From the NCBI RefSeq assembly GCF_013282095.1, contig NZ_BLTJ01000008.1, positions 124,001 to 188,000 on the forward strand: 64,000 bases of DNA. Reading direction: 5' to 3'. This stretch comes from Enterocloster alcoholdehydrogenati. GTDB lineage: Bacteria; Bacillota; Clostridia; Lachnospirales; Lachnospiraceae. This document shows, one piece after another, positions 1 to 9,072 of the stretch. The notes beneath the pieces were generated by a model. It saw only the letters and a program-made list of their open reading frames with translations. It was not told the DNA's origin and did no database searches. Positions within the stretch are counted from its first letter, which is position 1. Each line of letters begins with the position of its first letter. The position numbers and the translations under genes are program-made.

Positions 1-1
1 C

Positions 2-1240
2 TTTGCCATATCCAGTTCCATGAAGGACAACGCAAAAATTTATGAGGTGCCTCCGAAGCTTTTGCCGGATGCGGCCAACAGCGTCTCCCTGGTGCTGGAT
101 TATACGGGCATGGAATTTGACAGCGAAGAGCAGATGAAGGATGCCATGATGAAGGACAATGTGCTGGCAATGTTTGGAGTAAACTATAAGCTGTCCGATC
201 AGTCCATTATGGAAATTCAGGTTTATGGAATGAAAGACGGAAAGACGGTTTTCCATTCCCGTGCTCATCAGATGAAGCTTCAGATGGAGCGGGATTACGG
301 TGTATACAAGAGCACGGCCATTAAGAAAGAAGTGCTTTTGCACGGAGACCGTTATCTGCGGGCAAATGAGTCTATCGGCTATGAATTTGACGCTTCAGGC
401 GGGTTAAAACTGCCGGAACAGGGGCTTTCTGACCACTTTTTAGAGCCGGTGTCCTCTCTTTTGTCAGAAAAATATTCCACCAGCGGAACCCTGGTAAGTG
501 TGGGAGATCAGGTAAAGAATCTTCTGAACCTGGAAAGCTTTAAATATTATCTGGAAATGCCGGGCTATATTTATCCGAACAATGAGCGTATTGCGCACAT
601 GGGCTTTATGACGTTTGTGATAAACAGCGTGATCGTCATTGGATTTGCAATGGCGGCACAGGTAATTCTCTGTTCCATCTGTGCATTTGTTATCAGCAGG
701 CAGCTTTCTGAGCGGGCGGCAAAGCTGGTGCTGCTGTTCTTCCTGGGAGGCATGATGATACCGTTTGCGAGTATCATGCTGCCGCAGTTAATCATGTACC
801 GTGAGATGGGAGCTTACAATAACTATGCGGCTCTGCTGCTGCCGTTCCTCTATCCCTATGGTTTTTATGTCTATCTGTACAAGGGATTTTTTGACCAGAT
901 TCCAGGCAGCTATTTTGAGGCGGCGTCTTTAGATGGCGCAGGCAGTCTTTATCTGTACAGCAAAATATGTATGCCGCTGTCAAAGCCGATCATTTCCCTG
1001 ATCGCGCTTCAGACCTTTATTGGAAACTGGAACGACTTTTTCTGGGCATGGCTGGTAACGGAGGATCAGTCGCTGTGGACATTAAATGTCGCGCTTTATA
1101 ATATTTCAAACAATGCGGGAACAAAGCAGAATGCACTGATGGGCCTTTCCGTTGTGACTGTGCTGCCGGTTATTATTCTGTCCATCCTGTTCTCCAAGCA
1201 GTTAAAACAGAGTATTGTTGCCTCTGGTGTGAAAGGATAA
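2..1240 (+). CDS. Carbohydrate ABC transporter permease, CUT1 MalG-type, 5' partial
   Basis: Inner-membrane permease of a CUT1 sugar ABC importer. The frame is open from base 2, so the start and first membrane helix lie upstream of the window. The C-terminal half has about five hydrophobic helices and the EAA loop (EAASLDGAG), which docks on the ATPase, and ends near residue 412. The early motif 'SSSMKDNAKIYEVPPKLLP' matches the segment that follows helix 1 in MalG-type permeases. It is followed by roughly 150 extra residues (about 155-640 nt) before the next helix; ordinary family members have about 20 there. The GH110-like gene starts 9 nt downstream, which suggests one oligosaccharide uptake operon. 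Substrate unknown. Confidence 0.85.
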   Translation, partial: FAISSSMKDNAKIYEVPPKLLPDAANSVSLVLDYTGMEFDSEEQMKDAMMKDNVLAMFGVNYKLSDQSIMEIQVYGMKDGKTVFHSRAHQMKLQMERDYGVYKSTAIKKEVLLHGDRYLRANESIGYEFDASGGLKLPEQGLSDHFLEPVSSLLSEKYSTSGTLVSVGDQVKNLLNLESFKYYLEMPGYIYPNNERIAHMGFMTFVINSVIVIGFAMAAQVILCSICAFVISRQLSERAAKLVLLFFLGGMMIPFASIMLPQLIMYREMGAYNNYAALLLPFLYPYGFYVYLYKGFFDQIPGSYFEAASLDGAGSLYLYSKICMPLSKPIISLIALQTFIGNWNDFFWAWLVTEDQSLWTLNVALYNISNNAGTKQNALMGLSVVTVLPVIILSILFSKQLKQSIVASGVKG

Positions 1241-1249
1241 TGAAACGAG

Positions 1250-3070
1250 ATGAACGATTTAAAGGAATTTAACCAACTGACCGAAGAATTAAACAGGATT
1301 GCCATTCATCTTCCCTGTGAAGAATGTACGGTAAATGCGGCAGATTTTGGCGTGCGCCCAGGAGAAGAATGGGATAATGCCAAAGCCTTTGGCGAGGCGC
1401 TGGCATACTGCAGGAAGGTGGGAGCGGCAAGGCTGACTGTGCCCAAAGGAGTTTACTATTTTAAGTCCTGCGAAGGGGACGCCCATATTTCCCTGGATGA
1501 CATGGAGGATTTTACACTGGATGGAAACGGCAGCGAGTTTATTTTTGAATCGCTGTACTCTTATATCTCCATTCGGCGAAGTCGCCGGGTCCTGGTAGAG
1601 AATCTGATCCTGGACTGGAACTGGGAAAAGGCCCCTTTAGCAAGCGTGGGTGTTGTTACAAAGGTAGCAGAGGACGGCAGTTATCTGGAATGCAGTTTTC
1701 CTGAATACGAGAGTGTTTCTGCAGACATGAAGTTTTCCATTGTGGGGCCTTTTGATGCGGCCCGCTATACGCCGGGATGTCCGGGGGGAATTGAGTTTCG
1801 TCCGTACCGCAATGACCATGTGAAAAAAAGCGGGGATGAGGTTTCCGATGAAAAGATGCAGCAGCTGGTTCGGGAGCTGTCGAATGTTTTTCTGCCGAAA
1901 CAGGAAAAGGCAGGGGAGAATGTGCTGCGGTTTTATACCGTGGATGCCAATTTTACTAAAGCGCATTTTAAACGTGGGGACTGTTTCCGTTTCCGCCATT
2001 ATGAGTACAGTATTTTAACCGTTCCGATTGAGGATTCCAGAGATGTTACGCTGGATCATGTGACGATTTACGGTTCTCCGGGCAATGGGTTTGTGGGAAA
2101 CGGAGATATCCATGGACTGCATTTTAAAAGCTGCCGGGTGACCGTGCGCCCGGGAACCATACGCAGTATTTCTACAGTAACAGATTGTCTGCACGTCTGC
2201 AATTCTCAGGGAAATTTCATCATTGAGGACTGTGAGTTCGGATATGCGGGAGATGACTGCATCAATATTCACGATAACTCATCCATGGGAATTGTGCCCA
2301 TGGGGCCTCATACGCTGTTAGCGCTGCGCGTGACCAAAGAAGCGGTTCTGTTTGAAGCCGGCTATCCGGTGGAACTGCGCAATCCCGATCTGTCACCCAC
2401 CGGTTTTTCCTCAGTGGTGCAGGAGGTTTCCTATCGTCCTGAGGAGCGAAGCTGCGTTTTGACATTTGAGGATCCGCTGCCAGAGAAACTGTCTCCTGAT
2501 ACGGTTCTCTGGAATAAGCGTTTTCAGACGCACAATTACATTATACGCAACTGCCGTTTTGTGAACAACAGAGCCAGAGGCGTGCTGCTTCAGGGCTCTA
2601 ACGGACTGGTGGAAAATAATATTTTTGAGAACATTCAGGGCGCGGCCATTCAGATCGAGACAGGCTGCGAGTCACGCTGGAGTGAGGGGCATGGCGTGAA
2701 AAATCTGATCCTCCGGGGAAATATCATTCGCCACTGTGACTTAAATGCATGGCAGATGGCGGAGCTTTATATGGGCGTGTATCTTCCCGATGGAAGAACC
2801 GGAACGCCTGTCTTTGAGAATATTCTCATCGAGAATAATTCCTTTATCGACTGCCCCAGATTGGCTATGTATCTGTCCTCCTGCCGCAATGTGATTGTGC
2901 GCAATAATGCGATCATCAATGCGGGAAAGCTGCCTCTTGATGCGCATAATTACGGTTCAAGCACACTGGAAGGGCCTATTTACGGGGAAGAATATCATGG
3001 GATAATCCAGTTTGAGAAAGCCAGTGACTGCGCAGAGGAGGGGAACCGTATTATTTCCACTCTGCTGTAA
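1250..3070 (+). CDS. GH110-like right-handed beta-helix glycosidase, cytoplasmic
   Basis: A 606-aa protein with a pectate-lyase-like N-terminal motif (NAADFGVRPGEEWDNAKAF) and many parallel beta-helix repeats (IIRNCRFVNN, VENNIFENIQG, LILRGNIIRHC). The stretch around residues 305-345 (DCLHVCNSQGNFIIEDCEF, then AGDDCINIHDN) and the later NNRARGVLLQGSN and GAAIQIETG motifs resemble GH110 alpha-1,3-galactosidases. There is no signal peptide, so it should act on imported oligosaccharides. It sits 9 nt after the sugar ABC permease. Family assignment is by motif recognition; the substrate is inferred. A strong terminator follows. Confidence 0.68.
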   Translation: MNDLKEFNQLTEELNRIAIHLPCEECTVNAADFGVRPGEEWDNAKAFGEALAYCRKVGAARLTVPKGVYYFKSCEGDAHISLDDMEDFTLDGNGSEFIFESLYSYISIRRSRRVLVENLILDWNWEKAPLASVGVVTKVAEDGSYLECSFPEYESVSADMKFSIVGPFDAARYTPGCPGGIEFRPYRNDHVKKSGDEVSDEKMQQLVRELSNVFLPKQEKAGENVLRFYTVDANFTKAHFKRGDCFRFRHYEYSILTVPIEDSRDVTLDHVTIYGSPGNGFVGNGDIHGLHFKSCRVTVRPGTIRSISTVTDCLHVCNSQGNFIIEDCEFGYAGDDCINIHDNSSMGIVPMGPHTLLALRVTKEAVLFEAGYPVELRNPDLSPTGFSSVVQEVSYRPEERSCVLTFEDPLPEKLSPDTVLWNKRFQTHNYIIRNCRFVNNRARGVLLQGSNGLVENNIFENIQGAAIQIETGCESRWSEGHGVKNLILRGNIIRHCDLNAWQMAELYMGVYLPDGRTGTPVFENILIENNSFIDCPRLAMYLSSCRNVIVRNNAIINAGKLPLDAHNYGSSTLEGPIYGEEYHGIIQFEKASDCAEEGNRIISTLL

Positions 3071-3103
3071 AATATATACGGGTTTCAAAGCATATAAAAT
3101 ATG

Positions 3104-3156
3104 AAAACAGGCTGCCGACGACCAAAGTTTTGGGAAAGTCGGCGGCTGTTTTGTTT
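3104..3156 (+). terminator. Intrinsic terminator after the GH110-like gene
   Basis: Long stem: AAAACAGGCTGCCGAC pairs with GTCGGCGGCTGTTTT across an 18-nt loop and is followed by GTTTTATG. It lies 33 nt after the stop and closes the permease/glycosidase transcript. Confidence 0.8.
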
Positions 3157-3429
3157 TATGAGCGTCAGAGGATATTAGCAATATTGGGTGAGAAAAATGA
3201 AAAACAGCGGAACGTAAATTTTTACGAAAAATTTTCCTGAAAAATGACGGCGGATGAACGGGCTGCACATATAAAATAAAAAAACCAAGGATATTTAGAC
3301 AGGCTGCGGCAGCGAAGTAATGATGGAGGGGGTGATATGTTGTTTAAAGGACTGTTGTTTTGGGTGGAAATTACAGAAAAATTGTGAATGTTGTATAAAA
3401 AATAGTCGTACTTATTGTGCAAACAACCA
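3157..3429. other. Intergenic stretch without a recognisable gene
   Basis: About 270 nt of AT-rich DNA between the glycosidase terminator and the promoter/operator region of the LacI regulator. I see no conserved protein fragment, tRNA or known leader RNA on either strand. Confidence 0.5.
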
Positions 3430-3458
3430 TTTACATTCATGTTCTAAATAGGTAACAT
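3430..3458 (+). promoter_or_regulatory. Putative sigma-A promoter of the LacI regulator
   Basis: TTTACA (3430-3435), a 17-bp spacer and TAACAT (3453-3458). The match is moderate; the position just upstream of the tandem operators supports it. Confidence 0.4.
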
Positions 3459-3488
3459 AGAAATTGTAACCCAAAAGTAAACGATAAC

Positions 3489-3512
3489 GTAAACATTTAC
3501 GTAAACGTTTAC
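3489..3512 (+). promoter_or_regulatory. Two abutting LacI-family operators
   Basis: GTAAACATTTAC (3489-3500) is followed directly by the perfect palindrome GTAAACGTTTAC (3501-3512). A further GTAAAC half-site starts at 3477. The sites lie 41-64 bp before the LacI start and downstream of the putative promoter, which predicts repression of the regulator and the sugar transporter gene behind it. Confidence 0.75.
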
Positions 3513-3552
3513 GCAACAGTTTTCGCTGGCCGGCAGAAGAACTGAGGAAATT

Positions 3553-4665
3553 ATGAGCAAATCAACAACTACACTGAAGCAGATTGCAGAAACAGCCGGG
3601 GTATCTATTACAACGGTGCACAGAGTGATGAATGGAAAAGAGGGCTGCGGAGAAGAGCTTAGAAGGCGCATTATGGAGATCGCAAAACAGCAGGGGTATG
3701 AGGCAAATTATGTGGCCTCTTCCCTCCGAAAGAAACCAGTCCATATTGCATTAATCTTTCCAAAGGGCGACGCAGACAGTCATTTTTATGTACAGGAGAT
3801 TTTGAACGGATATTTTCAGGAAAGAGAGGAAATCGAGCACTATAATATCATTTTCCAGGAATATTATTATCCGGCGTATGATATGGGAAGTACAGCATTT
3901 CTAAATTTTCTGAACAATATTTATCAGGAAAAACCATTTCATTATGACGGGATGGTGATTTATAAGGAGGATCTGGGAGAGGACAGGCGTTATACGGCGC
4001 TGTTAAACCGGATTCTTGGAAAGCGTATTCCTGTTATTGTGCTGGAAAAGTGCGCAAGTGAAACGCCATATTCCTGCCTGGTAGGACCCGATGAGGCCCT
4101 GGCTGGAAAAATGGCTGCGGAAATGATGGCAAAGATGGTCTGTCAGGGAGGCAATATAAAGGTCTTTGGACAGGAGCTTCCCTTTGAGGACAGGAATGCC
4201 GCCGCTTTTTCAGAAGAACTTAAACGTCGCCGTTCAGATCTGAGCTGTGAAGTAGTCGCACTTAAACTCAATGAGGAGCAGTCGGAGAGGATCCAACGGG
4301 AATTGACTGGAAAAAATGCTTTTGAGGGGATATATTTTACCTGCGCCCGTCATACAGCCGCATTCCTCAGAACAGATCTGTCCTGCAGGCAGGGGATAGG
4401 CGCTGTAATCGGGAGTGAACTGTTTGAGGAAAGCTACCAGGCATTACAGACAGATACTCTTGATGCTGTGATTGATAAAAAGCCGTTCAGTGTGGGATAT
4501 AAGGCTCTGAATTTACTGTTTAATAACATTGTGAAGAATGAGAAAATGCCTGTAAGGCAAAGTATTATTCCGCGCATTATTATTCAGTCCAATAGTTATG
4601 TTTATTACAGGAGAAGGAAAGAGAATTATGGCGGCAGCAAAGACTTTGAATACACAATATATTAA
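3553..4665 (+). CDS. LacI-family transcriptional regulator
   Basis: A 370-aa sugar-responsive DNA-binding protein. The N-terminal LacI helix-turn-helix is clear (TLKQIAETAGVSITTVHRVMNG, residues 7-28), followed by a hinge (YVASSLRKKP) and a periplasmic-binding-protein-like effector domain. It probably represses its own promoter through the GTAAACGTTTAC palindromes just upstream. The 3' end overlaps the downstream sugar symporter gene by 38 nt in another frame, so the two are co-transcribed. The effector is unknown; the neighbouring genes suggest a galactoside-like sugar. Confidence 0.92.
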   Translation: MSKSTTTLKQIAETAGVSITTVHRVMNGKEGCGEELRRRIMEIAKQQGYEANYVASSLRKKPVHIALIFPKGDADSHFYVQEILNGYFQEREEIEHYNIIFQEYYYPAYDMGSTAFLNFLNNIYQEKPFHYDGMVIYKEDLGEDRRYTALLNRILGKRIPVIVLEKCASETPYSCLVGPDEALAGKMAAEMMAKMVCQGGNIKVFGQELPFEDRNAAAFSEELKRRRSDLSCEVVALKLNEEQSERIQRELTGKNAFEGIYFTCARHTAAFLRTDLSCRQGIGAVIGSELFEESYQALQTDTLDAVIDKKPFSVGYKALNLLFNNIVKNEKMPVRQSIIPRIIIQSNSYVYYRRRKENYGGSKDFEYTIY

Positions 4666-6079
4666 AAATGTAAAAAATGCGCCTGCATTTGGTCTGAAGG
4701 ATAAAATTGGCTATATGTGCGGCGATCTGGGGTTTAACACCCTTCAGGTAATTGTGAACAGCTATCTGATGCTGTTCTGTGTTAACATACTGGAAATGGA
4801 TGCGGTGCACTTTGCAGCGATTGTTTTTATCTGCAAGGCATTAGACGCGTTGAATGATACCTTTATTGGAAGAACGGTAGACCGGCGTTTGCCGACAAAG
4901 AATGGAAAAATGAAACCATACCTTTTGTGGTTTTCCATTCCCTATGCAATATTTACGCTGATATTATTTTTTAATGTTCATGCAATGCCCTATATGGCAA
5001 AGGTCGCCTGGGTTTTAATCGTATATTTTATTTGGGGAATTGTAGGAACCTTTATCAATGTTCCATATGGAGCAATGTCAAATATTATCACAACAAACCA
5101 GATTGAGCGTACAGAACTGTCAAATTTCCGAAGCATCGGCAGCTTTGTGGCAAGTATGGGAACGACTACAATCGCTCCGCTGCTGTTATTTGATCAGAAT
5201 AATGATCCGGTGGCAAGCCGTTTCATCCTGCTGTCTGTTGTTTTAGGTGTGTTCTGTACCGTCTGTCTTGTTCTGGCTCATACGCTGATTCATGAGCGGG
5301 TGCTGGTAGAAGATGTACAGACCAGTGAGCAGGGAGAAAAAATCCATTATCTGCAGGTAGCAAAGTCTTTTTTGCATAACCGTGTCATGATTGCAGTTGT
5401 ATCATCCTATGTGATTGCAAAGCTGTTTGTACAGCCTGTATCAACCTTAAATCAGTATGTATTTATGACATATTTTCAGGATACGTCCCGCCTGGCAATG
5501 GCATCCCTTACGACCCTGATACCCATGCTTTTGGGAATGGTTCTTTTAAAGCCCCTTGTAAAACGGTTCGGTAAGAAAAATCTCGTTACGTGGCCTCTTT
5601 TAGGAGCGGCAGTGCTGTATGCGTTTACCATGATCCTGCCGATCGGACCTACGGAATGGATCATCTGTCAGACTCTTGCATCTGCATTTACCACCTGTAT
5701 GAATCTTCTGCTCTGGTCTCTGATTGCAGATGCTGTGGATTATCAGGCTTATCTGACCGGGCAGAGAAATGACGGAACCGTATATGCGACGATTACGTTT
5801 ATTGTATTTTTTGCCGCCAGTGCCAGTACATCTGTAATTGCCCTTCTGCTGGAGGCAGTCGGCTACGATGCGTCACTGGGATCCATGGGGCAGCTTGCGG
5901 GCGTTCCTGAGCGGATCAAGATGTTAGGCGGCGCATGGCCCATGATCGGTATTATCCTGACATTCATTTGCTTTAAGTTCATTTACAACATCAGTGATGA
6001 GCGCATGAAGCAGATCAGCGAGGAGCTGCGCAGAAAGAGCGAGGAAACAGAGGAGAGAATTTTAAATGGAAAAGAATGA
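4628..6079 (+). CDS. GPH-family (MelB-like) sugar:cation symporter
   Basis: A 483-aa integral membrane protein with about 12 hydrophobic helices. It carries the GPH-family pattern after helix 2 (GRTVDRRLPTKNGKMKPYL), as in MelB, XynB and UidB transporters for glycosides, pentosides and hexuronides. ATG 4628 is preferred because AGGAGAAGGAAAGAG ends 7 nt before it; an in-frame ATG at 4598 has no ribosome site. It overlaps the LacI gene by 38 nt and the hydrolase gene behind it by 14 nt, giving a three-gene operon. Substrate not determined. Confidence 0.88.
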   Translation: MAAAKTLNTQYIKNVKNAPAFGLKDKIGYMCGDLGFNTLQVIVNSYLMLFCVNILEMDAVHFAAIVFICKALDALNDTFIGRTVDRRLPTKNGKMKPYLLWFSIPYAIFTLILFFNVHAMPYMAKVAWVLIVYFIWGIVGTFINVPYGAMSNIITTNQIERTELSNFRSIGSFVASMGTTTIAPLLLFDQNNDPVASRFILLSVVLGVFCTVCLVLAHTLIHERVLVEDVQTSEQGEKIHYLQVAKSFLHNRVMIAVVSSYVIAKLFVQPVSTLNQYVFMTYFQDTSRLAMASLTTLIPMLLGMVLLKPLVKRFGKKNLVTWPLLGAAVLYAFTMILPIGPTEWIICQTLASAFTTCMNLLLWSLIADAVDYQAYLTGQRNDGTVYATITFIVFFAASASTSVIALLLEAVGYDASLGSMGQLAGVPERIKMLGGAWPMIGIILTFICFKFIYNISDERMKQISEELRRKSEETEERILNGKE

Positions 6080-6905
6080 GTTAAAGCATGAGGTGACAAA
6101 GATTGCCGGGAATACATGGTGCATTGGAGAGTTTCGGCTGGTAAATGCATTTTTTGCTGCAGGAAGAGAGAAGGCGGCGTTAATCGATACGGGCTGCGGA
6201 ATTGGAAATATCGGAGCTGTGGTACGGGAGCTGACAGACAAGCCGGTTGAGATTCTTTTGACACATGGACACGCAGACCACAGCGGAGGCATCTATACCC
6301 TGCCGGACAGTCCGGTCTATATGGAGCCGCAGGATGAGGAGATGTTTCGTGAAATGCCTGCAACTAATGAAATGCGCCGTCTTTATATAGAGACAAGGGT
6401 GCCGGTGCGGTTTCCGGGAGAGGGACATATTGAGGCGGTATCGGCGCTGGTGCCAAAGGAGGAGCCGGTATATCCCAAACAGTACATACCGGTAAAAGAT
6501 GGGGACGTATTTGAACTGGGAGAACGGAAATTGACGGTGCTGCACACACCAGGCCATTCAGACGGCAGCGTATGTTATCTGGACAGCCGGAGCCGGATCC
6601 TGTTCAGCGGAGATACAGTCAATCACAGTATTATACTCATGCGGCAGCCGGACAATGATAAGAGACTGATCCGTATATACCATGAGAGCCTGAAAAAGAT
6701 ATGGGATTATCAGGAGCAGTTTGACCAGCTTGCCATCGGTCATGACGGAATATTGATCGATAAATCCATTGTCAGGGATTATCTGGAACTGACCGGGGGG
6801 ATTCTTAACGGAAGCATTACAGGAAAGTACGAGGAAGTTGGATTCAGAAAAGGAGATGTAGCGCGTCTGGGACAGGCAGAACTCTGGTATCAGTGCGACG
6901 AATAA
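6066..6905 (+). CDS. MBL-fold metallo-hydrolase
   Basis: A 279-aa metallo-beta-lactamase-fold protein. The zinc-binding HGHADHSGG is at residues 66-74, a second ligand lies in HTPGHSDGS (about 160), SGDTV supplies the bridging aspartate near 180, and a C-terminal GHDG closes the site. The family includes glyoxalase II, thioesterases and lactonases; nothing here fixes the substrate. The start lies inside the symporter gene (14-nt overlap) with GAGGAGAG upstream, so it is translated with the transporter and may act on the imported sugar or a derived lactone (inference). Confidence 0.85.
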   Translation: MEKNELKHEVTKIAGNTWCIGEFRLVNAFFAAGREKAALIDTGCGIGNIGAVVRELTDKPVEILLTHGHADHSGGIYTLPDSPVYMEPQDEEMFREMPATNEMRRLYIETRVPVRFPGEGHIEAVSALVPKEEPVYPKQYIPVKDGDVFELGERKLTVLHTPGHSDGSVCYLDSRSRILFSGDTVNHSIILMRQPDNDKRLIRIYHESLKKIWDYQEQFDQLAIGHDGILIDKSIVRDYLELTGGILNGSITGKYEEVGFRKGDVARLGQAELWYQCDE

Positions 6906-6914
6906 CGGACAGAT

Positions 6915-6975
6915 AAAATGCCATCCGCAGATGAGGAGAGCAGAAGCTTTCCTGTCTGCGGATGGCATTATTTTC
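6915..6975. terminator. Bidirectional terminator between convergent genes
   Basis: A perfect 15-bp stem, AATGCCATCCGCAGA (6917-6931) with TCTGCGGATGGCATT (6955-6969). It is flanked by A-rich sequence on the left and T-rich sequence on the right, so it can stop both the plus-strand hydrolase operon and the minus-strand DUF885 gene. Confidence 0.88.
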
Positions 6976-6995
6976 ACGCAGGGCTTTGTGTGAGT

Positions 6996-8840
6996 TTATT
7001 CCCCTGCAAGCCACTTTTGAAAATATGTGCGGATTACCCCGAAAGGCGCAGGCCCCATATCCAGGATGAACCGGTTAAATTCCAGCTGTGAATAGTTTGC
7101 CCCCTGGGCCTGCTTTGCTTCCCGCTCCATATTCAGGATTTCCAGATACCCCACATAGTAACTGAGGTAATTGCCCGGGTTTTCCATTATTTCATAATAT
7201 ATGGAGGAAACCACTTCCAGGTCGCTGATATTAAAGTAGAGCTTTAAGTAATTCTCCACCTGCGCCATATCCCAGCCGTCGTAGTGGATGCTGATGTCAA
7301 GGAGGGCATAAAGGGCCAGAGTAAAGGCGGCGTTGTGCTGCAGCAGTTCCCCTACGCCGTCCTCCAGGCCGTTATTCAGGGTATAGGCATAGTATTCCGC
7401 ATAGGTGGCCCATCCTTCGGTGTAGCCCTTAAAATCCAGGATACTGCGCAGGTTACAGGTATTGCTGCGGTTGAAATACTGGGTCTGGTACATATGGCCC
7501 GGATAGCCTTCGTGCGCAATAGTGGTGTAGAGGCTGGAACTTCCGGTGGAACCGTTGTTGATGTAAATGGAATTGTCCTGAGGACGGTCCAAAGGTACGG
7601 TAAGGTAAAAGGCCGGACTTAAGATGCCTTCCAGGGCTTTTGGAACAGACTTTATGGTGTAGGAATATCCGTCAATGGGCGAAAAATCCTGTCTGCACTG
7701 ATCCTTTAATGACTCCAGAATAGCCTCCGGCTGCTCTGGGGAGAAGGTGTAGGACTGAAGCTTTTCTGCCAGCCCCGGATCCTCAGATAGGAGTTCATCT
7801 ACCGCAGACAGATCATCCGACATCTGGTCCATAACTGCTTTTTTCAGAGCGGGGATATCCTTATAGGAGGTGCCCGTTCCTGAATTTACCAGATACTGGT
7901 AATATTCCTTTCCCTTTGGAAAATAGCTTAAGCCCTTGTCATTGGTTCCCCGGCCCTTAAGCCCCTTAAGCCCCTCAATGAGATGCTCATAGGCCGGTAC
8001 GAAATGTTCGTTGATCGCCGCCTTGTTCCGGGCAGTGTAATCCTCTTTTTCCTGGTCAGTCAGCCCATCTACTGCATTGAGCCGGGAGGTAAAGGTCTCG
8101 GTCATAAAGCTGTGGTCTGCGTCAATGAGATAGGCGTTGCAGGAGGTGATAACGCGGTCGATGACTGTATCACAGAGGCCCAGGCCCGCCTCGGTTTTCT
8201 GTTCCTCAAAGGCTATGATGCTGTCATAATAGGCGTCAATGGAGGACAGCAGAGAAAGGTAGTCCTCAATATCCTGCCGGCTGTAAAAGGTGTATTCGGA
8301 TAAAAGGATGGGAAGCTGGGACTGAATACCCAGAGTGGTGGAGAGCGGCTGGTCATAAAGTTCCAGACCTTCCAGGGAAAGGCCTGTATTGAGATAGGAT
8401 GAGAGAATGGTGTAGGTAAGAAGCTGATCTTCCCGCAGCCTGCGGCTGTCCATGGCTTTTAAGCGGTCATTCAGGTTTCTGACATCCTCAAGATCTTTTT
8501 TCGTATCCTCTAAAGAAACGGTTCCAAGGTCTTTGGGGTATTCAGTGATGCCATAGGCCGCCGGATCTGCCAGGGTATAGTGAAGGGTGATGGCGGACTG
8601 GGCTGCCTCCGTGCGGAAAAGTTCTTCCGTCAGGGTGTCAAAGTCGCTTTGAACCTTCAAAGAGTCCTCATCATACTGCTCATAGGAGGCAGAGGCGGTT
8701 CTGGCCGCAGATGGGTCTGCAAAAGGAGAGGGCACAGCGGGAGCTGCGCAGCCTGTAATCAGGCAGATGGATAAAAGCAGGGCTAACAGGGCCTGCAGCT
8801 GAAAATGCTTTCTGCATTGTCCGGATGGTCTTACAAACAT
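6996..8840 (-). CDS. DUF885 family lipoprotein (putative metallopeptidase)
   Basis: A 614-aa exported lipoprotein. The N-terminus has a hydrophobic segment ending in the lipobox LITGC (Cys about 31). The DUF885 signature HEGYPGHMYQ (near residue 445) resembles a zinc HExxH-type site with a PGH extension, and the upstream YINNGSTGSSSLYTTIA block is typical of the family. A role in extracellular peptide cleavage is known for some relatives and inferred here. GGAGG 8 nt before the ATG supports the start. It is a single gene, divergent from metG. Confidence 0.85.
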   Translation of the reverse strand: MFVRPSGQCRKHFQLQALLALLLSICLITGCAAPAVPSPFADPSAARTASASYEQYDEDSLKVQSDFDTLTEELFRTEAAQSAITLHYTLADPAAYGITEYPKDLGTVSLEDTKKDLEDVRNLNDRLKAMDSRRLREDQLLTYTILSSYLNTGLSLEGLELYDQPLSTTLGIQSQLPILLSEYTFYSRQDIEDYLSLLSSIDAYYDSIIAFEEQKTEAGLGLCDTVIDRVITSCNAYLIDADHSFMTETFTSRLNAVDGLTDQEKEDYTARNKAAINEHFVPAYEHLIEGLKGLKGRGTNDKGLSYFPKGKEYYQYLVNSGTGTSYKDIPALKKAVMDQMSDDLSAVDELLSEDPGLAEKLQSYTFSPEQPEAILESLKDQCRQDFSPIDGYSYTIKSVPKALEGILSPAFYLTVPLDRPQDNSIYINNGSTGSSSLYTTIAHEGYPGHMYQTQYFNRSNTCNLRSILDFKGYTEGWATYAEYYAYTLNNGLEDGVGELLQHNAAFTLALYALLDISIHYDGWDMAQVENYLKLYFNISDLEVVSSIYYEIMENPGNYLSYYVGYLEILNMEREAKQAQGANYSQLEFNRFILDMGPAPFGVIRTYFQKWLAGE

Positions 8841-8970
8841 AATATTCCTCCAAATCAGGGATAAGAGTATTCTTTGGGTGTGGATATTCAGGACAGGCGG
8901 TCTTCCTGAATTGTTACCTGGGTATTATATATTATATGAGGAGAAAAAACAACTTATGAGAGGCCCTGTC

Positions 8971-8999
8971 TTGACGAAAATGTGGGAAACGCTTATACT
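8971..8999 (+). promoter_or_regulatory. Sigma-A promoter of metG
   Basis: TTGACG (8971-8976), a 17-bp spacer and TATACT (8994-8999), 74 bp before metG. Confidence 0.7.
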
Positions 9000-9072
9000 T
9001 AAACCATTAAAACGGGCAGGCGTGTCTGCGCTTTTTATGGCCCGAATCCAGAATAAAAGAGGAAAATAAAAA

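Noticed and set aside
8878-9069. 63-codon plus-strand ORF before metG
   Set aside because: It spans the metG promoter, has no ribosome site or recognisable motif, and ends just before the metG start.
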